Numbered from the stretch's first letter, positions 27,034 through 38,263 are shown. The stretch: 64,000 nt of DNA from Sedimentisphaerales bacterium (GCA_016932895.1 JAFGCA010000494.1:1-64000), one strand, 5' to 3'. A program made the numbers and translations. Notes: generated by a model not told the origin, from the letters alone.

Positions 27034-28650
27034 TTAGGATGGCTGCGTCACCTTGAGAATCTGATCGGCCTTCACATCGCGCAGGACCGTCGTCGTCGCG
27101 TCCGGCCAGCGGATCTCGACGACGTCCGCTTTCTCGGCGTCGCCGAGGCCGAAATGGCAGCGATGGTCGCCCTGCGACAGATAGCCGCGTACCGGAATCG
27201 CGTCCTGAATCTGCACGAGAGTGCCCGTCGTAACCGTTACGCGAGCGCCGAGCGCCAGCCGCTTGCCGCCGGCCAGCCAGAGTTCCACCATCAACCAGTG
27301 GTTCTTATTGCCGCCGTCGTTGCGCAAGAGGCGCGGGCTGTCGTTGAGATTCACGACGAGCAGATCGAGGTCGCCGTCGTTGTCGTAGTCACCGAAGGTG
27401 GCGCCGCGACCCACATACTTCTCGCGAAAATACGGCCCGGACGCATCCGCGACGTCGACGAAGTGTCCCGTCCCATCGTTGCGCATGAGCACGTCCTCCT
27501 CGGTGTACTCATGATGGGCGTTTCCGTTGGCCACGAAGACATCGACGTATCCGTCGCAATCATAGTCGAACAGGACCCCGCCCCACCCGGTGTACTGACC
27601 GCAAACCACGGCCAGGTTGGTCGGGGCCGTTCGGTCTTCGAAGTAGTCCTGGCGATTCATCAGCAGACAGCCGTAGCCCATGTCCGGAACGTAGATATCC
27701 AGCCAGCCGTCCCGGTCCACGTCTCCAACCGCCGGGCCCATCGAGGAGACCCCCTGCCCCCCTTCGCCGAAAGCCAGGCCCATTTCGAGACCTTCGCTCA
27801 CGAAGCGTCCCTTGCCGGTGTTGCGGAAGAAATAGTTCTCCATCCCATCGTTGGGCACGTAGATGTCCAGGTAGCCGTCGTTGTTGAGATCGGCCACGGT
27901 TGCACTCATGGCCCGGCCGTTCGACTGAAGGAGCCCCACCGGCTCTGTCACGTCGGTGAACGTCCCGTCGCCATTGTTGCGATACAGGGCGTCGGGCTGG
28001 CCGCTGTAGCTCAGCGGTCCCGGATAGCCGGCGGCGGCGTAGAAGGAGCGGAACTTGCCGCTGTCGTACTCCAGGTAATTCGCCACGTACACATCCAAGT
28101 CCCCGTCACCGTCGAAATCGAACCAGGGCGCCGACAGACTCCAATGTGCGTCGGCCAGCCCCGATGCCTCGGAGACATCGGTGAAGGTGCCGTCCCCGTT
28201 GTTGCGGTACAGGACATTCGGCCCGTAGTTGAGCACGTAGAGGTCGATGTCGCCGTCCCCGTCGTAGTCGGCCGCCGAGCATCCCACGCCGTAGCCCTTG
28301 TGGCCCACGCCCGCTCGCTCCGTGACATCGGCGAAGGTGCCGTCGGCCTGATTGCGATAGAGAGAATTGCTCAGCTTGCCCTTGAGCCGGCGGCCCCGGT
28401 TGTCGCTGACGTCTGTGAGCCAGCATCCGTTGGTGAAGTAGACGTCGAGCCGGCCGTCGTTGTCATAATCGAAGAAGGCCGCGCCGGCCCCGGTGCCCTC
28501 CACGATGTTGCTCAGGTCGAAATCACCGTAGCCGTGCTTCGCCTGGATTCCGGCCTCCTGCGTCACATCCACGAACACCGGCAGATCCGCAAGCGCCGCC
28601 CCTGCCGCCGCCTGCCCCATTATCAGTATCACCAACCGTCGGATAGTCAC
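27034..28650 (-). CDS. CRTAC1-like FG-GAP/VCBS and ASPIC-UnbV protein
   Basis: The start is a GTG at 28650, 2 nt after the stop of the upstream gene and about 9 nt after GGAGG. The longer frame from 28713 would overlap that gene by 60 nt. The 538-residue product has a signal peptide (VTIRRLVILIMGQAAAGAALA) and begins PVFVDVTQEAGI, the usual opening of CRTAC1-type proteins. Several calcium-binding propeller repeats follow (FFDYDNDGRLDVYFTNG, DYDGDGDIDLYVLNYG, DFDGDGDLDVYVANYL). The ASPIC/UnbV domain closes it (LALGARVTVTTG...DVVEIRWPDA). It is tightly coupled to the dihaem HZS-alpha-like gene and the decahaem gene, so it probably works outside the cytoplasm with them. The exact role is unknown. 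Confidence 0.88.
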   Translation of the reverse strand: MTIRRLVILIMGQAAAGAALADLPVFVDVTQEAGIQAKHGYGDFDLSNIVEGTGAGAAFFDYDNDGRLDVYFTNGCWLTDVSDNRGRRLKGKLSNSLYRNQADGTFADVTERAGVGHKGYGVGCSAADYDGDGDIDLYVLNYGPNVLYRNNGDGTFTDVSEASGLADAHWSLSAPWFDFDGDGDLDVYVANYLEYDSGKFRSFYAAAGYPGPLSYSGQPDALYRNNGDGTFTDVTEPVGLLQSNGRAMSATVADLNNDGYLDIYVPNDGMENYFFRNTGKGRFVSEGLEMGLAFGEGGQGVSSMGPAVGDVDRDGWLDIYVPDMGYGCLLMNRQDYFEDRTAPTNLAVVCGQYTGWGGVLFDYDCDGYVDVFVANGNAHHEYTEEDVLMRNDGTGHFVDVADASGPYFREKYVGRGATFGDYDNDGDLDLLVVNLNDSPRLLRNDGGNKNHWLMVELWLAGGKRLALGARVTVTTGTLVQIQDAIPVRGYLSQGDHRCHFGLGDAEKADVVEIRWPDATTTVLRDVKADQILKVTQPS

Positions 28651-28652
28651 AC

Positions 28653-30740
28653 CTACTGTCCTCCATCGCCGCTGCGCGGGACCGGCGCCTCGGGCTCTGG
28701 AATACCGTCCCATAGCGCACCGGTGTCAATCCACTCCACGAACGTTCGTTTCTCGCCCTCACGCAGGGGCTCGGCCCCTGCCGGCGGCATCGTCACCACC
28801 GGTCCCTTTGGAGCGGGCTCATCCCAGGGACGCGATGTCCGGCGACCGTACAGACGCCAGATCAAGGAGCTCGTCCGGGCTCGACCCGGATGGACGTACC
28901 GGCCCGCTCCCTCCCGAGCTCCGTCGAGAAGGCTTTCGTAGCTGCGTGCGAAACGCGCAGGCCCACCCTCGCCCGGAATCGGCGTGAGATTGCCTGAAAG
29001 ATGCACCGGCGCGTTCGGCTTTCCGTGACACTGGGCGCACCGGGCCGCAATAATGGGCATCACGTCGCGACGGAAATCCACCGTGCGTCTGTGTTCCGGC
29101 GGCACGGCCAGCTTCACCGACGCTTTCTGAGCGGCGTCGACAAAGACGTTCTCCGGCGTCAGCTCGCCATCTTCGTGACAGCCGATACAGCCGCGTGGCT
29201 CGTGGTTCTTGGCCCAGATCCAGCCGCAACTTCGCAACGCCATCCCGTCGGCATCGAGGATCTGAAGCTCGATCGGAATGTCGGCGGGGATCTCCACGTT
29301 GAACGATCCGTCTTCTTCGACCGGCACCTCCGACAATATCCGCCTCTGCGCCAAAACAGGAATGCCGTACGGTCCAACGCCAGCGACAGCCCGGTCCGCG
29401 TCTCCCCGCGAATCCTCGGCTCCCGGAGCCACCCCTTCCAGGATGCGCACGCGTTTCACCGACCCCCGAGGCAGCCATTGCGGGTCCTCCAAGTCGTTGA
29501 TGTATACGCTGAGGCAGTAGAGCTTTCCGTTCGGGTCCTTCTCCGTGACCACGCTGGACCGTCCATCCGGCTCTGCGCGGGGCACGACGGCCCTGGCCTG
29601 GACATCGTGCCATTGCGGGTCGTCAAAGACCGGCTCCCACCGGCCGTCAGCCGGATCGAGAACACCGACGGCATGCGTATCGTCGCCGCTGCCTGAACGC
29701 CGCGAGACGAGAATGCGGCCGTCCGGCAAGGGAGAGGGGCAATGGAAGAGTCCCTCCCCAGGCTGCGTCACCGGCCGGTAGGAATGGAGCGGCCGTCGCA
29801 GTGTCACCGACCCGAGACTGCCCGCCCCGTCCCACGGCAGGGTATCGGCCTCCACGAAGACCACCAGGCCGCCGGTCGTGCTGCAAGGCATGTGCTTGAT
29901 GCGCTTGCCTTGCTCTACACAGAACGCGGCGCAGTCGGCCCCGTCGATATTGATCCCAAACAAACCGATGCGCCCCCGGAAGCCGCCATCGAGTCGGGCT
30001 CGCTGCCAGCTCGCAAAGACCACGCGGCCGTCGGGCAAAAGGCAGGGATCGAAATCAGCGGACAGGTTGAACGTCAGCCGCCGCACGGCGCTGCCGTCGA
30101 GCTTGCACGAATACAGGCTCGTGGCGTGACCCAGGCCGCACTCGTTCGACCGGAGAGGCCGCGAACCCACGAACGTGAGCTGGTACCAGGGTTTGGGAGA
30201 AATAATGGTGTACAGCGTCGACTGGTAGGAGGGGCTGCGACAATCGCCGATATCCCGCGTGATCTGCCGGAGATCCGACCCGTCGACGTTCATCTCGAAG
30301 ATATTCCAATCGTCGCCGGCAGCCCTCTTGCCGGCAAAGAGCAGCCGCGTCCCGTCGAAGGAAACCTCCGGATCGCACGCGCTGTGAAACCCCTCGGTGA
30401 GGACCTTTATCGAGCCGTCGGGGCCTACAACAGCCAACCGTGCGTCCCGACCGCAATCGGCTCGAAGTATTCCGCCGGCCGCCGACTGCCTTTCCCCGGC
30501 CTCGCGAACGGGAAACTGCGTCAAAACGAACGGGTGCTCGACGGGCGACCGGGAAGAGTCCTGCGCATCGGCAACCGGCCCCGCTGCACAGACGGCCATC
30601 GCGCAAACAGAGAGGAAGAAGCCGCAAAAACAGCGTTGAAAACGCCCCGTCCGGCTCGTGAAGAGACGACGGGTCCCCCCTGGCGGAATCGCGCCCCCCC
30701 CCAATCCGTATGTGCGGATACATTGGGAACCCAAACCCAT
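28653..30740 (-). CDS. Dihaem protein resembling hydrazine synthase alpha subunit
   Basis: The 695-residue product starts at an ATG 6 nt after GAGG and has a hydrophobic export segment near residues 38-58. Residues of about 80-430 form a TolB/PD40-like propeller (VSFDGTRLLFAGK, LPDGRVVFASWQ). A middle domain follows (VRILEGVAP..., GIPVLAQRRILSEVPVEEDGSF) with haem site CIGCH at 518. A C-terminal domain has CAQCH at 568, resembling planctomycete-type cytochromes (VMPIIAARCAQCHG). Propeller, haem-bearing middle domain and C-terminal haem is the plan of the hydrazine synthase alpha subunit. Many non-anammox planctomycetes carry relatives of unknown activity, so hydrazine synthesis should not be assumed. 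First gene of the six-gene operon. Confidence 0.8.
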   Translation of the reverse strand: MGLGSQCIRTYGLGGGAIPPGGTRRLFTSRTGRFQRCFCGFFLSVCAMAVCAAGPVADAQDSSRSPVEHPFVLTQFPVREAGERQSAAGGILRADCGRDARLAVVGPDGSIKVLTEGFHSACDPEVSFDGTRLLFAGKRAAGDDWNIFEMNVDGSDLRQITRDIGDCRSPSYQSTLYTIISPKPWYQLTFVGSRPLRSNECGLGHATSLYSCKLDGSAVRRLTFNLSADFDPCLLPDGRVVFASWQRARLDGGFRGRIGLFGINIDGADCAAFCVEQGKRIKHMPCSTTGGLVVFVEADTLPWDGAGSLGSVTLRRPLHSYRPVTQPGEGLFHCPSPLPDGRILVSRRSGSGDDTHAVGVLDPADGRWEPVFDDPQWHDVQARAVVPRAEPDGRSSVVTEKDPNGKLYCLSVYINDLEDPQWLPRGSVKRVRILEGVAPGAEDSRGDADRAVAGVGPYGIPVLAQRRILSEVPVEEDGSFNVEIPADIPIELQILDADGMALRSCGWIWAKNHEPRGCIGCHEDGELTPENVFVDAAQKASVKLAVPPEHRRTVDFRRDVMPIIAARCAQCHGKPNAPVHLSGNLTPIPGEGGPARFARSYESLLDGAREGAGRYVHPGRARTSSLIWRLYGRRTSRPWDEPAPKGPVVTMPPAGAEPLREGEKRTFVEWIDTGALWDGIPEPEAPVPRSGDGGQ

Positions 30741-30809
30741 GGCCGCCTCATGCAGTCAACCAGACTCGTCACGCCCTGTCGGGGGCGCATTAGCTAAACC
30801 CACGTTGCG

Positions 30810-30838
30810 ATTATAAGAAGGTGCCACTCCAAAAGCAA
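30810..30838 (-). promoter_or_regulatory. Sigma70-type promoter of the multihaem operon
   Basis: On the minus strand, TTGCTT (30838-30833), a 17-nt spacer and a perfect TATAAT (30815-30810) lie about 70 nt before the ATG of the HZS-alpha-like gene. Confidence 0.65.
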
Positions 30839-30887
30839 GCACAAGACAATTCTGTCACGTCACGAGCGCGCCCGCCAGAGACATCCG

Positions 30888-31994
30888 TCACTTCGCTTTG
30901 ATCGCATCCACTTCAATCTCGAACAGCAGATCGTCGCGGCAAATGTCGTTCTCCACAATCACCACGGGAAAGCGGGGCAACCGGTTCTCCCGCAGGCGCG
31001 CCTCAAAGAGCGGCGCATTCTCGTGGTGTTTGAAATACGCCAGCGCACGGACCACGTCCTCCCAATCCATCTGGCGGGCTTGCAGAATCGCCTGCACCAC
31101 TTCCATGGTCTTTCGGAGTTGGGCGGCCGGATCGTCGAGGAAGACCGTGTTGCCCTGCTCATCGATGCTGGCCGTCCCGGAGACGTAGAGCCGGCGATGG
31201 TCCGGCGTGTCCAGCTCGACCGCCCGGCTGAAAGAGCTCCCGTACTCCGGCGCCGGTGATTGAAGCGGAGAGGGAGTCTCGAAAGCCTGTACGTCGGCGC
31301 TCTTGGCCCGAACGGCGATGAGGCCCGCGGTCAGTGCCGCGTTGCCCGCGTTGCGCCCGCCCACGCCCGTGCTGGCCGGAAGCAGACCGTCGAAAACGCC
31401 TTTCTCCTTAAAAAACGCGGTGCGAACCTTATTAAAACCCCCGTACCAGTCGAGAATCGCGTTGTTGTAGAACCAGGTGCGCAGCACGTCGGAAAACGCC
31501 ATTTGGGCCTTTTCCAGCAACGCTTCCATCTGCTGCAGTATCTCGGCCGCCTGCTCGCCGCGGGGTGACATCGCGTCCGTCGGCAGCAATCCGACGAGGC
31601 GACAATATCGCACATCCTCGTCTTCGAGAACCGTACCCACACACCGTCCGTTCCATTCCAGCCGCTGCACCTCGACTCCCGTTACAAGCCAGAGATGGAT
31701 GCCGTAGAAATCATCGGTTCGCGTGTTCTCCACCCAGCCCAGCGGCACGGCGCCGCCGTCCAGGCCCCTCACCAGGCGGTCGAGATCTTTGCGATCTCCG
31801 GCCGCCACGCCCAGAACCTCGGCCGAAACGATCTCCCCCCCGAGAGCGTGCGTCGTCGCGCCGGCCCGTTCGAACAACGACTCGTGAGACTCACCCGCCG
31901 TCGGAGTTAAGGTCACAAAATGCTCCCGGAGAGATCCTCGGTCCAGAGTGACGACCTCGGAGCCCGCCCCCGTCTGTTTCTTGATGCGTGCCAA
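30888..31994 (-). CDS. Tandem RidA-like (chorismatase FkbO/Hyg5-like) protein
   Basis: The 368-residue product reads as two fused RidA/YjgF-type domains, the arrangement seen in chorismatases of the FkbO/Hyg5 type. The first half ends around the segment MEALLEKAQMAFSDVLRTWF. The second has RRLYVSGTASID, then TMEVVQAILQARQMDWEDVV and FPVVIVENDICRDDLLFEIE, which are the RidA core and its C-terminal strand. The start is a TTG at 31994 with a strong AAGGAG 6-7 nt upstream; no in-frame ATG is as well placed. It ends about 150 nt before the multihaem operon, with a separate promoter between. Chorismate cleavage or imine deaminase activity is possible; the sequence alone does not decide. Confidence 0.8.
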   Translation of the reverse strand: MARIKKQTGAGSEVVTLDRGSLREHFVTLTPTAGESHESLFERAGATTHALGGEIVSAEVLGVAAGDRKDLDRLVRGLDGGAVPLGWVENTRTDDFYGIHLWLVTGVEVQRLEWNGRCVGTVLEDEDVRYCRLVGLLPTDAMSPRGEQAAEILQQMEALLEKAQMAFSDVLRTWFYNNAILDWYGGFNKVRTAFFKEKGVFDGLLPASTGVGGRNAGNAALTAGLIAVRAKSADVQAFETPSPLQSPAPEYGSSFSRAVELDTPDHRRLYVSGTASIDEQGNTVFLDDPAAQLRKTMEVVQAILQARQMDWEDVVRALAYFKHHENAPLFEARLRENRLPRFPVVIVENDICRDDLLFEIEVDAIKAK

Positions 31995-32384
31995 TCTTGC
32001 GCTCCTTCACACGTCGTTTCGATTCATCGGTACCGCCCAACCTACAGCCAATACGTCTATTCGGCCCGACCACTTCACATAAATATCGTCAGGGATTACC
32101 CTTTTTCTGCACTACCAAAGTGACATTTCCGCCAAAAAGCCGCAAAAACGGCCCCGATGCAGCCAACAGTCCTTCCCCGCCCCATCGCAGACGGCCTACG
32201 AACACCTCAGGACCACGAATGACGGGGCGTGGTGCTCCCATTTTATAGGACATCATGGCGGGCTTAAACCAAGACCTGCGGCTTGGGGTGTTGCGGAAAG
32301 AATTCCTGCCTGTTAAGATGGGTACGGCGTGAACCAAGGATGGAACGGCTGAGCCCCTTTGACGTGGAATAGGTTGTCTCTGTC
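31995..32384. other. Divergent intergenic region
   Basis: This gap lies between the RidA-like gene (minus) and the TPR gene (plus). Other than one candidate promoter for the TPR gene I see no coding or RNA feature. The short frames that cross it have no ribosome sites. Confidence 0.4.
32291..32319 (+). promoter_or_regulatory. Candidate promoter of the TPR gene
   Basis: TTGCGG (32291-32296), a 17-nt spacer and TAAGAT (32314-32319) lie about 65 nt before the ATG at 32385. The boxes match the sigma70 consensus only partly. Confidence 0.4.
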
Positions 32385-33684
32385 ATGAAGATATATGCCC
32401 GGACCGGTCAGCGATCGACACCGCAACATCGGAGTCCGTACGTTGTCACTCCGTCGTGGGCGCGAGGGGCTCGGTTCCTGCTCGTTTCCCTGCTGCTTGT
32501 CGGGGCGGGCCTTCCCGCTGGCGCTATGGCGGGGGCCGCAGTTCCATCCGCCGAGCCGCAACGCAGCGGCGCCACGTCCCCCGCATCGACAACGCCGGCG
32601 CGGGTGACCCCGGAGCAGACCGCCGCCCTCAAGAAAGAGGAGCGGGCCCTCGTCGATACCCTCCTGAGCGACTTCCCCGAGAGTGTGGACGCCACGGTGC
32701 TTTTGAGCCGCGTGCACTATCGCCACGGCAACACCGCCGAGGCCCAGAAACTCTGGGGACAGGTCCTCCGTCAGGACCCGAATCGGGCCGACGTGTACCA
32801 CACCATGGGCTTGTTCACCATGGGGAAGGGACAGTACGCCCAGGCGATCGCACACTACCGCAAAGCGCTGGCGCTCGAGCCGCAGACCGCGGGCCTGCAT
32901 GGCGACATCGCCCGTGGACTGATGGGGCTGGGCCGGCACGAAGAAGCCATCCAGGAGTTGCAACAGGATATCAAGCTGTCCCCTCGTCCGAGTTTCAGCT
33001 ACTTTCTGCTGGGCCAGGAGTACCTGCAAGTCGACGAATACGAAAAAGCCAAGAGCAGCTACGAACGGGCGATAAAGCTCGATCCCAAACTGACGAACGC
33101 CTATTACGGTCTGTTCACGGTCTGCACGCGCCTCAAGCTGCGCGACGAAGCCAGGAAACACCTGGCGACCTTCAAGGAACTCAAGGCCGAGGACATGAAG
33201 GTACTGAAGGACCGCAACGACGCCTTCAACGATCTGGTTGACATGCAGCGCGGCGCCGCCGAGACGTTCCTGGGGGCCGCCCGCCTCTATCAGGGGCGAG
33301 GCGACCTGGCCCGCGCCGAACAACTGCTCGTCAGGGCCGTGACTCTCGACCCGCAGAATTCCCTCTGCCACCTGACCCACGGCGCCGTCGCCGCCCAACG
33401 GAAACATTTCGCCGACGCCGAGCGGGCTTTCCGCGAAGTGATCTCGCTCGCGCCGACGGGCGGACGCGGATATTGCGCCCTGGCGCACTTGTATCTGCAA
33501 CTGGGCCAGAAGCCCCAGGAGGCCAGGCAACTGGCGAGCCGGGCCGTGGCGCTGGAACCGACCGCCTTCAACTACTACGTGCTGAGCTGGGCCTGCGACC
33601 GCAACGGAGACAAAAAAGGCGCCTGGGCCGCGATCGAAAAGGCCGTGCAAATCCAACCGAAAAATCCCCTGTACCGACGGGTTT

Positions 33685-33710
<26 letters not shown>
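32385..33710 (+). CDS. Secreted TPR protein
   Basis: The 441-residue product has a signal or anchor segment (ARFLLVSLLLVGAGLPAGAMA), a Pro/Ala/Thr-rich linker and then tetratricopeptide repeats for most of its length (ADVYHTMGLFTMGKGQYAQA, FLLGQEYLQVDEYEKAKSSY, LAHLYLQLGQKPQEARQLAS). TPRs are protein-interaction scaffolds. Its end overlaps the start of the following CRTAC1-like gene by 26 nt, so the two are almost certainly translated together and probably bind each other. The 16234-19788 gene fuses the same two domain types in one chain, which supports a functional partnership. The ribosome site is weak, so the start could be slightly different. Confidence 0.85.
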
Positions 33711-35397
<1,687 letters not shown>

Positions 35398-35418
35398 CCC
35401 GTCCGCAGCCGCAAAAAC

Positions 35419-35458
35419 GCGCAAACACTGCTGGAGGGTGTGCCGCGCGCATTTTTTT
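35419..35458 (+). terminator. Candidate intrinsic terminator
   Basis: GCGC..ACAC (35419-35428) can pair with GTGT..GCGC (35438-35448) with a small internal loop. Seven T residues follow at 35452-35458, 20 nt after the CRTAC1 gene stop. Confidence 0.45.
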
Positions 35459-35645
35459 CTCTTCCCGTGGCAATATGGAGATTTTTCCGTGTATCGTTTC
35501 CTAAGGGCAGACCTGCGGCGCTGCCCGCTCAAGAATATCAGTGCCAAGTTGCGGGCCCGCGGGTCCGCACGCATATTGCACTCGAAAGTTTTCGACGCCC
35601 TCCGTGGTCCGGACGAATCCTGGGCCGCAAGAAAGGAAGGTCCTT

Positions 35646-37979
35646 ATGTCTACGAACATCTCCAGACCGTGTCGTTTGATTGTCCTTCTGTTATGGCTGC
35701 CGGCCGGGATGGCACTGGGCCAGACGGATGTCGTGAGTCCCGACAATGTCCTGGTTCCGCAAAGCCGTTTCTACGGTTTCTCCCGGCGCGGTGAGCCGAC
35801 CATACGGATCAATGGGGTGAAGGCCCACATTCAGATGTCTGAGGATACCACGGCGACGACGACCCTGATCGTCGAGCTGGAAAACATGTCAGCCACGGAG
35901 CAATCGGCGGAGCTTCTCATCCCCGTGCCCACCGATGTGGCCCTGTTGGACATGCAGTATGGTTTGGAAAACTTGCCTCTTGCGGGCCATGTCAGAACGA
36001 AGACCGAAGCGACGGCCATGCTGGCGCAGATGGTCGTGGACGTCAACGATCCGGCCTTGATGGAATTCGTCGATGCCGGTTTGATCCACAGCGATTCCTT
36101 TGGCATTGCCGGCGCAGGCACGACGACGGTGAGCCTGAGTTATGAACAGACCCTCCAGATCCGAGGAAACCGCGTCGATTATCTGTTGCCTCGTTCCGAG
36201 TGGATTCTCTACACGGTGCCCTGGGACATCACCGTCACCATCCAGGCGAGCGGCCCCTTGTCCACCGTCTATTCGCCCAGCCACAGGATCGACGTGCAGC
36301 GAGACGATCGCAACGGCGCCGTGGTGACGGCGGTAACCGACTCTTCGACGATGGCCGGACCATTTCAACTGTTTTATCTGCTGGAGGACGTTCAGGGATT
36401 CACCTGCTCCGTACTGAACTATCCCTCGACTGAGTTCGACGGCGGCTACTTCCTGTTTCTGGCGGGGCTGCCCACGAACGTAGCAGGCGACGGAGACGAC
36501 ATCAAACGAGAGTTGACGCTGGTCCTGGATCGGTCCGGCAGCATGAGGGGCATCAAGATTGAGCAGGTCAAGCAGGCGGCCCGTCAGGTGATCGACGGAC
36601 TGGCCGACGGCGAGGCCTTTAATCTGATCACCTATAACGCCCAGATCGACACCTTCAACGAAGAACCGCTGCTCAAGAACGAATCCACCCAACAGGCCGC
36701 CTTCAGCTATCTCGAAACCATAAGCGCCAGCGGACTGACCAACCTGCACGGCGCCCTCGAGACCGCCCTGTTGCAGGAGCCGACGGAAGGGTTCTTGCCC
36801 TTGATCCTGTTCCTGACCGACGGTCTGCCCACGACCGGCGAGACGCGCGAGGTGCAGATTCGGGACCTGGTCCTTTCCTCGAATCCCTACAATCGCCGCG
36901 TCTTCACACTGGGCGTGGGCTACGATCTCAATGCCCCCCTGCTCGACGGTCTGGCCGAACACTCTCTGGGGCGATCCATCTTCGTGAGCCCGGAGGACGG
37001 CGTCGACGTCGCCATCACGGACGTATTCGCGACCTTCTCCCGCCCCCTGTTCACGGACCTGGGCATCTGTTCGGTCTCGACAGAAGGGATTCCGGGCACC
37101 CGGCGGACCTACAATGTCCTGCCCTTCGCCATTCCCGATCTCTTTCAGGGCGACCAACTCGTGCTCATCGGCCAGTACGTGGGCCAGGAGCCCTTCCTGT
37201 TTGAGATCAACGGGAACTATCGCAATCAACTGCGGCCGTTCTTCTGCCCGATCGAGCCGCCCGACGGCAGCGGGAAGCGGGGATTCGTCCCTCGTCTCTG
37301 GTCCTCGCGCGTGGTGGCCCAGATTATCAATGAAATTCGCCAGTTGGGAGCCGACCCCGAGATCACCATTTACAGCGAGCGGTTCTGGGACCTCTCGGTG
37401 GCCATGGTCGACCTTTCGCTCACGTACGGTATCCTCACGGAATACACGGCCTTCTTCGGCGACGGCAGCGTTGATCTGCTGAAATACGGCGATCTGCTTC
37501 ACTTTGGCTGGCTCGATCTGTACGACCGCGCGATCAAGGCGCGGACGGGCAAGGCGGCGGTCAATCAAAGCCTCAATCTGGGAATTCTCAAATCACAGAA
37601 GGTGCTCAACCGGGACAATCTGTACCTGGATCACAACATGGATGAAGTGAGAACCACCACGATTCAACACATCAATGACGCGGCCCTGTATTATGATTAC
37701 TGGACGGGTATTTGGATCGACAGCCCGCTCCTGTTGCCTGCCGAGGAGCCCAACGCGCCCCTCGAAACCGTCACCGTCGAGTTCGGAACCCCGGAATTCA
37801 CCGAACTGGCCTCTCGACTCGCGCTCCAGGGCCGTCAGGGCTGCCTGGCAATGCCTCAGGACGTCGCTCTGTGGGAAGGCGGCAACGTGGTACGAGTAAG
37901 CCTGCCCTACCCCGTAACCATCCCGGCCTGGACCGAAAGCACCACCCCCGGCCAGACCACCACGCCGAAAAGACGGTGA
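35646..37979 (+). CDS. VIT and vWA domain protein (inter-alpha-trypsin heavy-chain-like)
   Basis: The ATG at 35646 follows GGAAGG and begins a signal peptide (ISRPCRLIVLLLWLPAGMALG); the longer frame from 35541 lacks support. The 777-residue product contains a VIT domain (GVKAHIQMSEDTTATTTLIV, then LENMSATEQSAELLIPVP). A von Willebrand A domain has an intact MIDAS motif D-R-S-G-S-M near residue 294, with ITYNAQIDTF, SGLTNLHGAL and LFLTDGLPTTGE further on. This is the order found in inter-alpha-trypsin-inhibitor heavy chains and their bacterial relatives. About 300 residues of C-terminal beta structure follow. It probably binds proteins or matrix outside the cell through the metal site. Confidence 0.88.
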   Translation: MSTNISRPCRLIVLLLWLPAGMALGQTDVVSPDNVLVPQSRFYGFSRRGEPTIRINGVKAHIQMSEDTTATTTLIVELENMSATEQSAELLIPVPTDVALLDMQYGLENLPLAGHVRTKTEATAMLAQMVVDVNDPALMEFVDAGLIHSDSFGIAGAGTTTVSLSYEQTLQIRGNRVDYLLPRSEWILYTVPWDITVTIQASGPLSTVYSPSHRIDVQRDDRNGAVVTAVTDSSTMAGPFQLFYLLEDVQGFTCSVLNYPSTEFDGGYFLFLAGLPTNVAGDGDDIKRELTLVLDRSGSMRGIKIEQVKQAARQVIDGLADGEAFNLITYNAQIDTFNEEPLLKNESTQQAAFSYLETISASGLTNLHGALETALLQEPTEGFLPLILFLTDGLPTTGETREVQIRDLVLSSNPYNRRVFTLGVGYDLNAPLLDGLAEHSLGRSIFVSPEDGVDVAITDVFATFSRPLFTDLGICSVSTEGIPGTRRTYNVLPFAIPDLFQGDQLVLIGQYVGQEPFLFEINGNYRNQLRPFFCPIEPPDGSGKRGFVPRLWSSRVVAQIINEIRQLGADPEITIYSERFWDLSVAMVDLSLTYGILTEYTAFFGDGSVDLLKYGDLLHFGWLDLYDRAIKARTGKAAVNQSLNLGILKSQKVLNRDNLYLDHNMDEVRTTTIQHINDAALYYDYWTGIWIDSPLLLPAEEPNAPLETVTVEFGTPEFTELASRLALQGRQGCLAMPQDVALWEGGNVVRVSLPYPVTIPAWTESTTPGQTTTPKRR

Positions 37980-38011
37980 CCGGCCGGAGACCAGCACTCC
38001 GGCACCAGTTG

Positions 38012-38085
38012 GGCCTCTTGATCCCGCCGGAAGATCGGGGCACCATTTCGCTCTCGTCTACAACGCCGACAAGAGATACGCCGAG
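38012..38085 (+). repeat. Relic copy of a LamG gene segment
   Basis: About 74 nt here match the triple-LamG gene at about 40867-40941. The last 46 nt (from 38040) show only four mismatches, and the part before has a small indel. In protein terms it is the HHFALVYNADKRYAEL box of a LamG domain without the rest of the gene. The remainder of the 37980-38263 gap shows nothing. Confidence 0.6.
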
Positions 38086-38263
38086 CTGGCATTACGCCGC
38101 GTAGTGACAATCTGTGCCCCCGTGTGGCGCTCTTTCATCCGGGCCTCCTTTCCACAAGAACCTGCTTCGCACATCAGACGCCCCCCCAGTTCAAGCTGGG
38201 ATAATCCGCGCAAGGCATATCGATACGGCCCAACAATGTCGGCTGAGTTGACGATCCGTGGCA

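Noticed and set aside
27016..28941. 641-codon open frame on the plus strand
   Set aside because: Antisense to the CRTAC1-like gene, whose calcium-loop repeats are clearly the true coding sense.
28653..30740. Calling this gene hydrazine synthase and the organism anammox
   Set aside because: Only architecture is shared; the other subunits and the hydrazine-related oxidoreductases are not seen here, and relatives are widespread in planctomycetes that are not anammox.
35889..37568. 559-codon open frame on the minus strand
   Set aside because: Antisense to the VIT/vWA gene, with no ribosome site and no recognisable domain.
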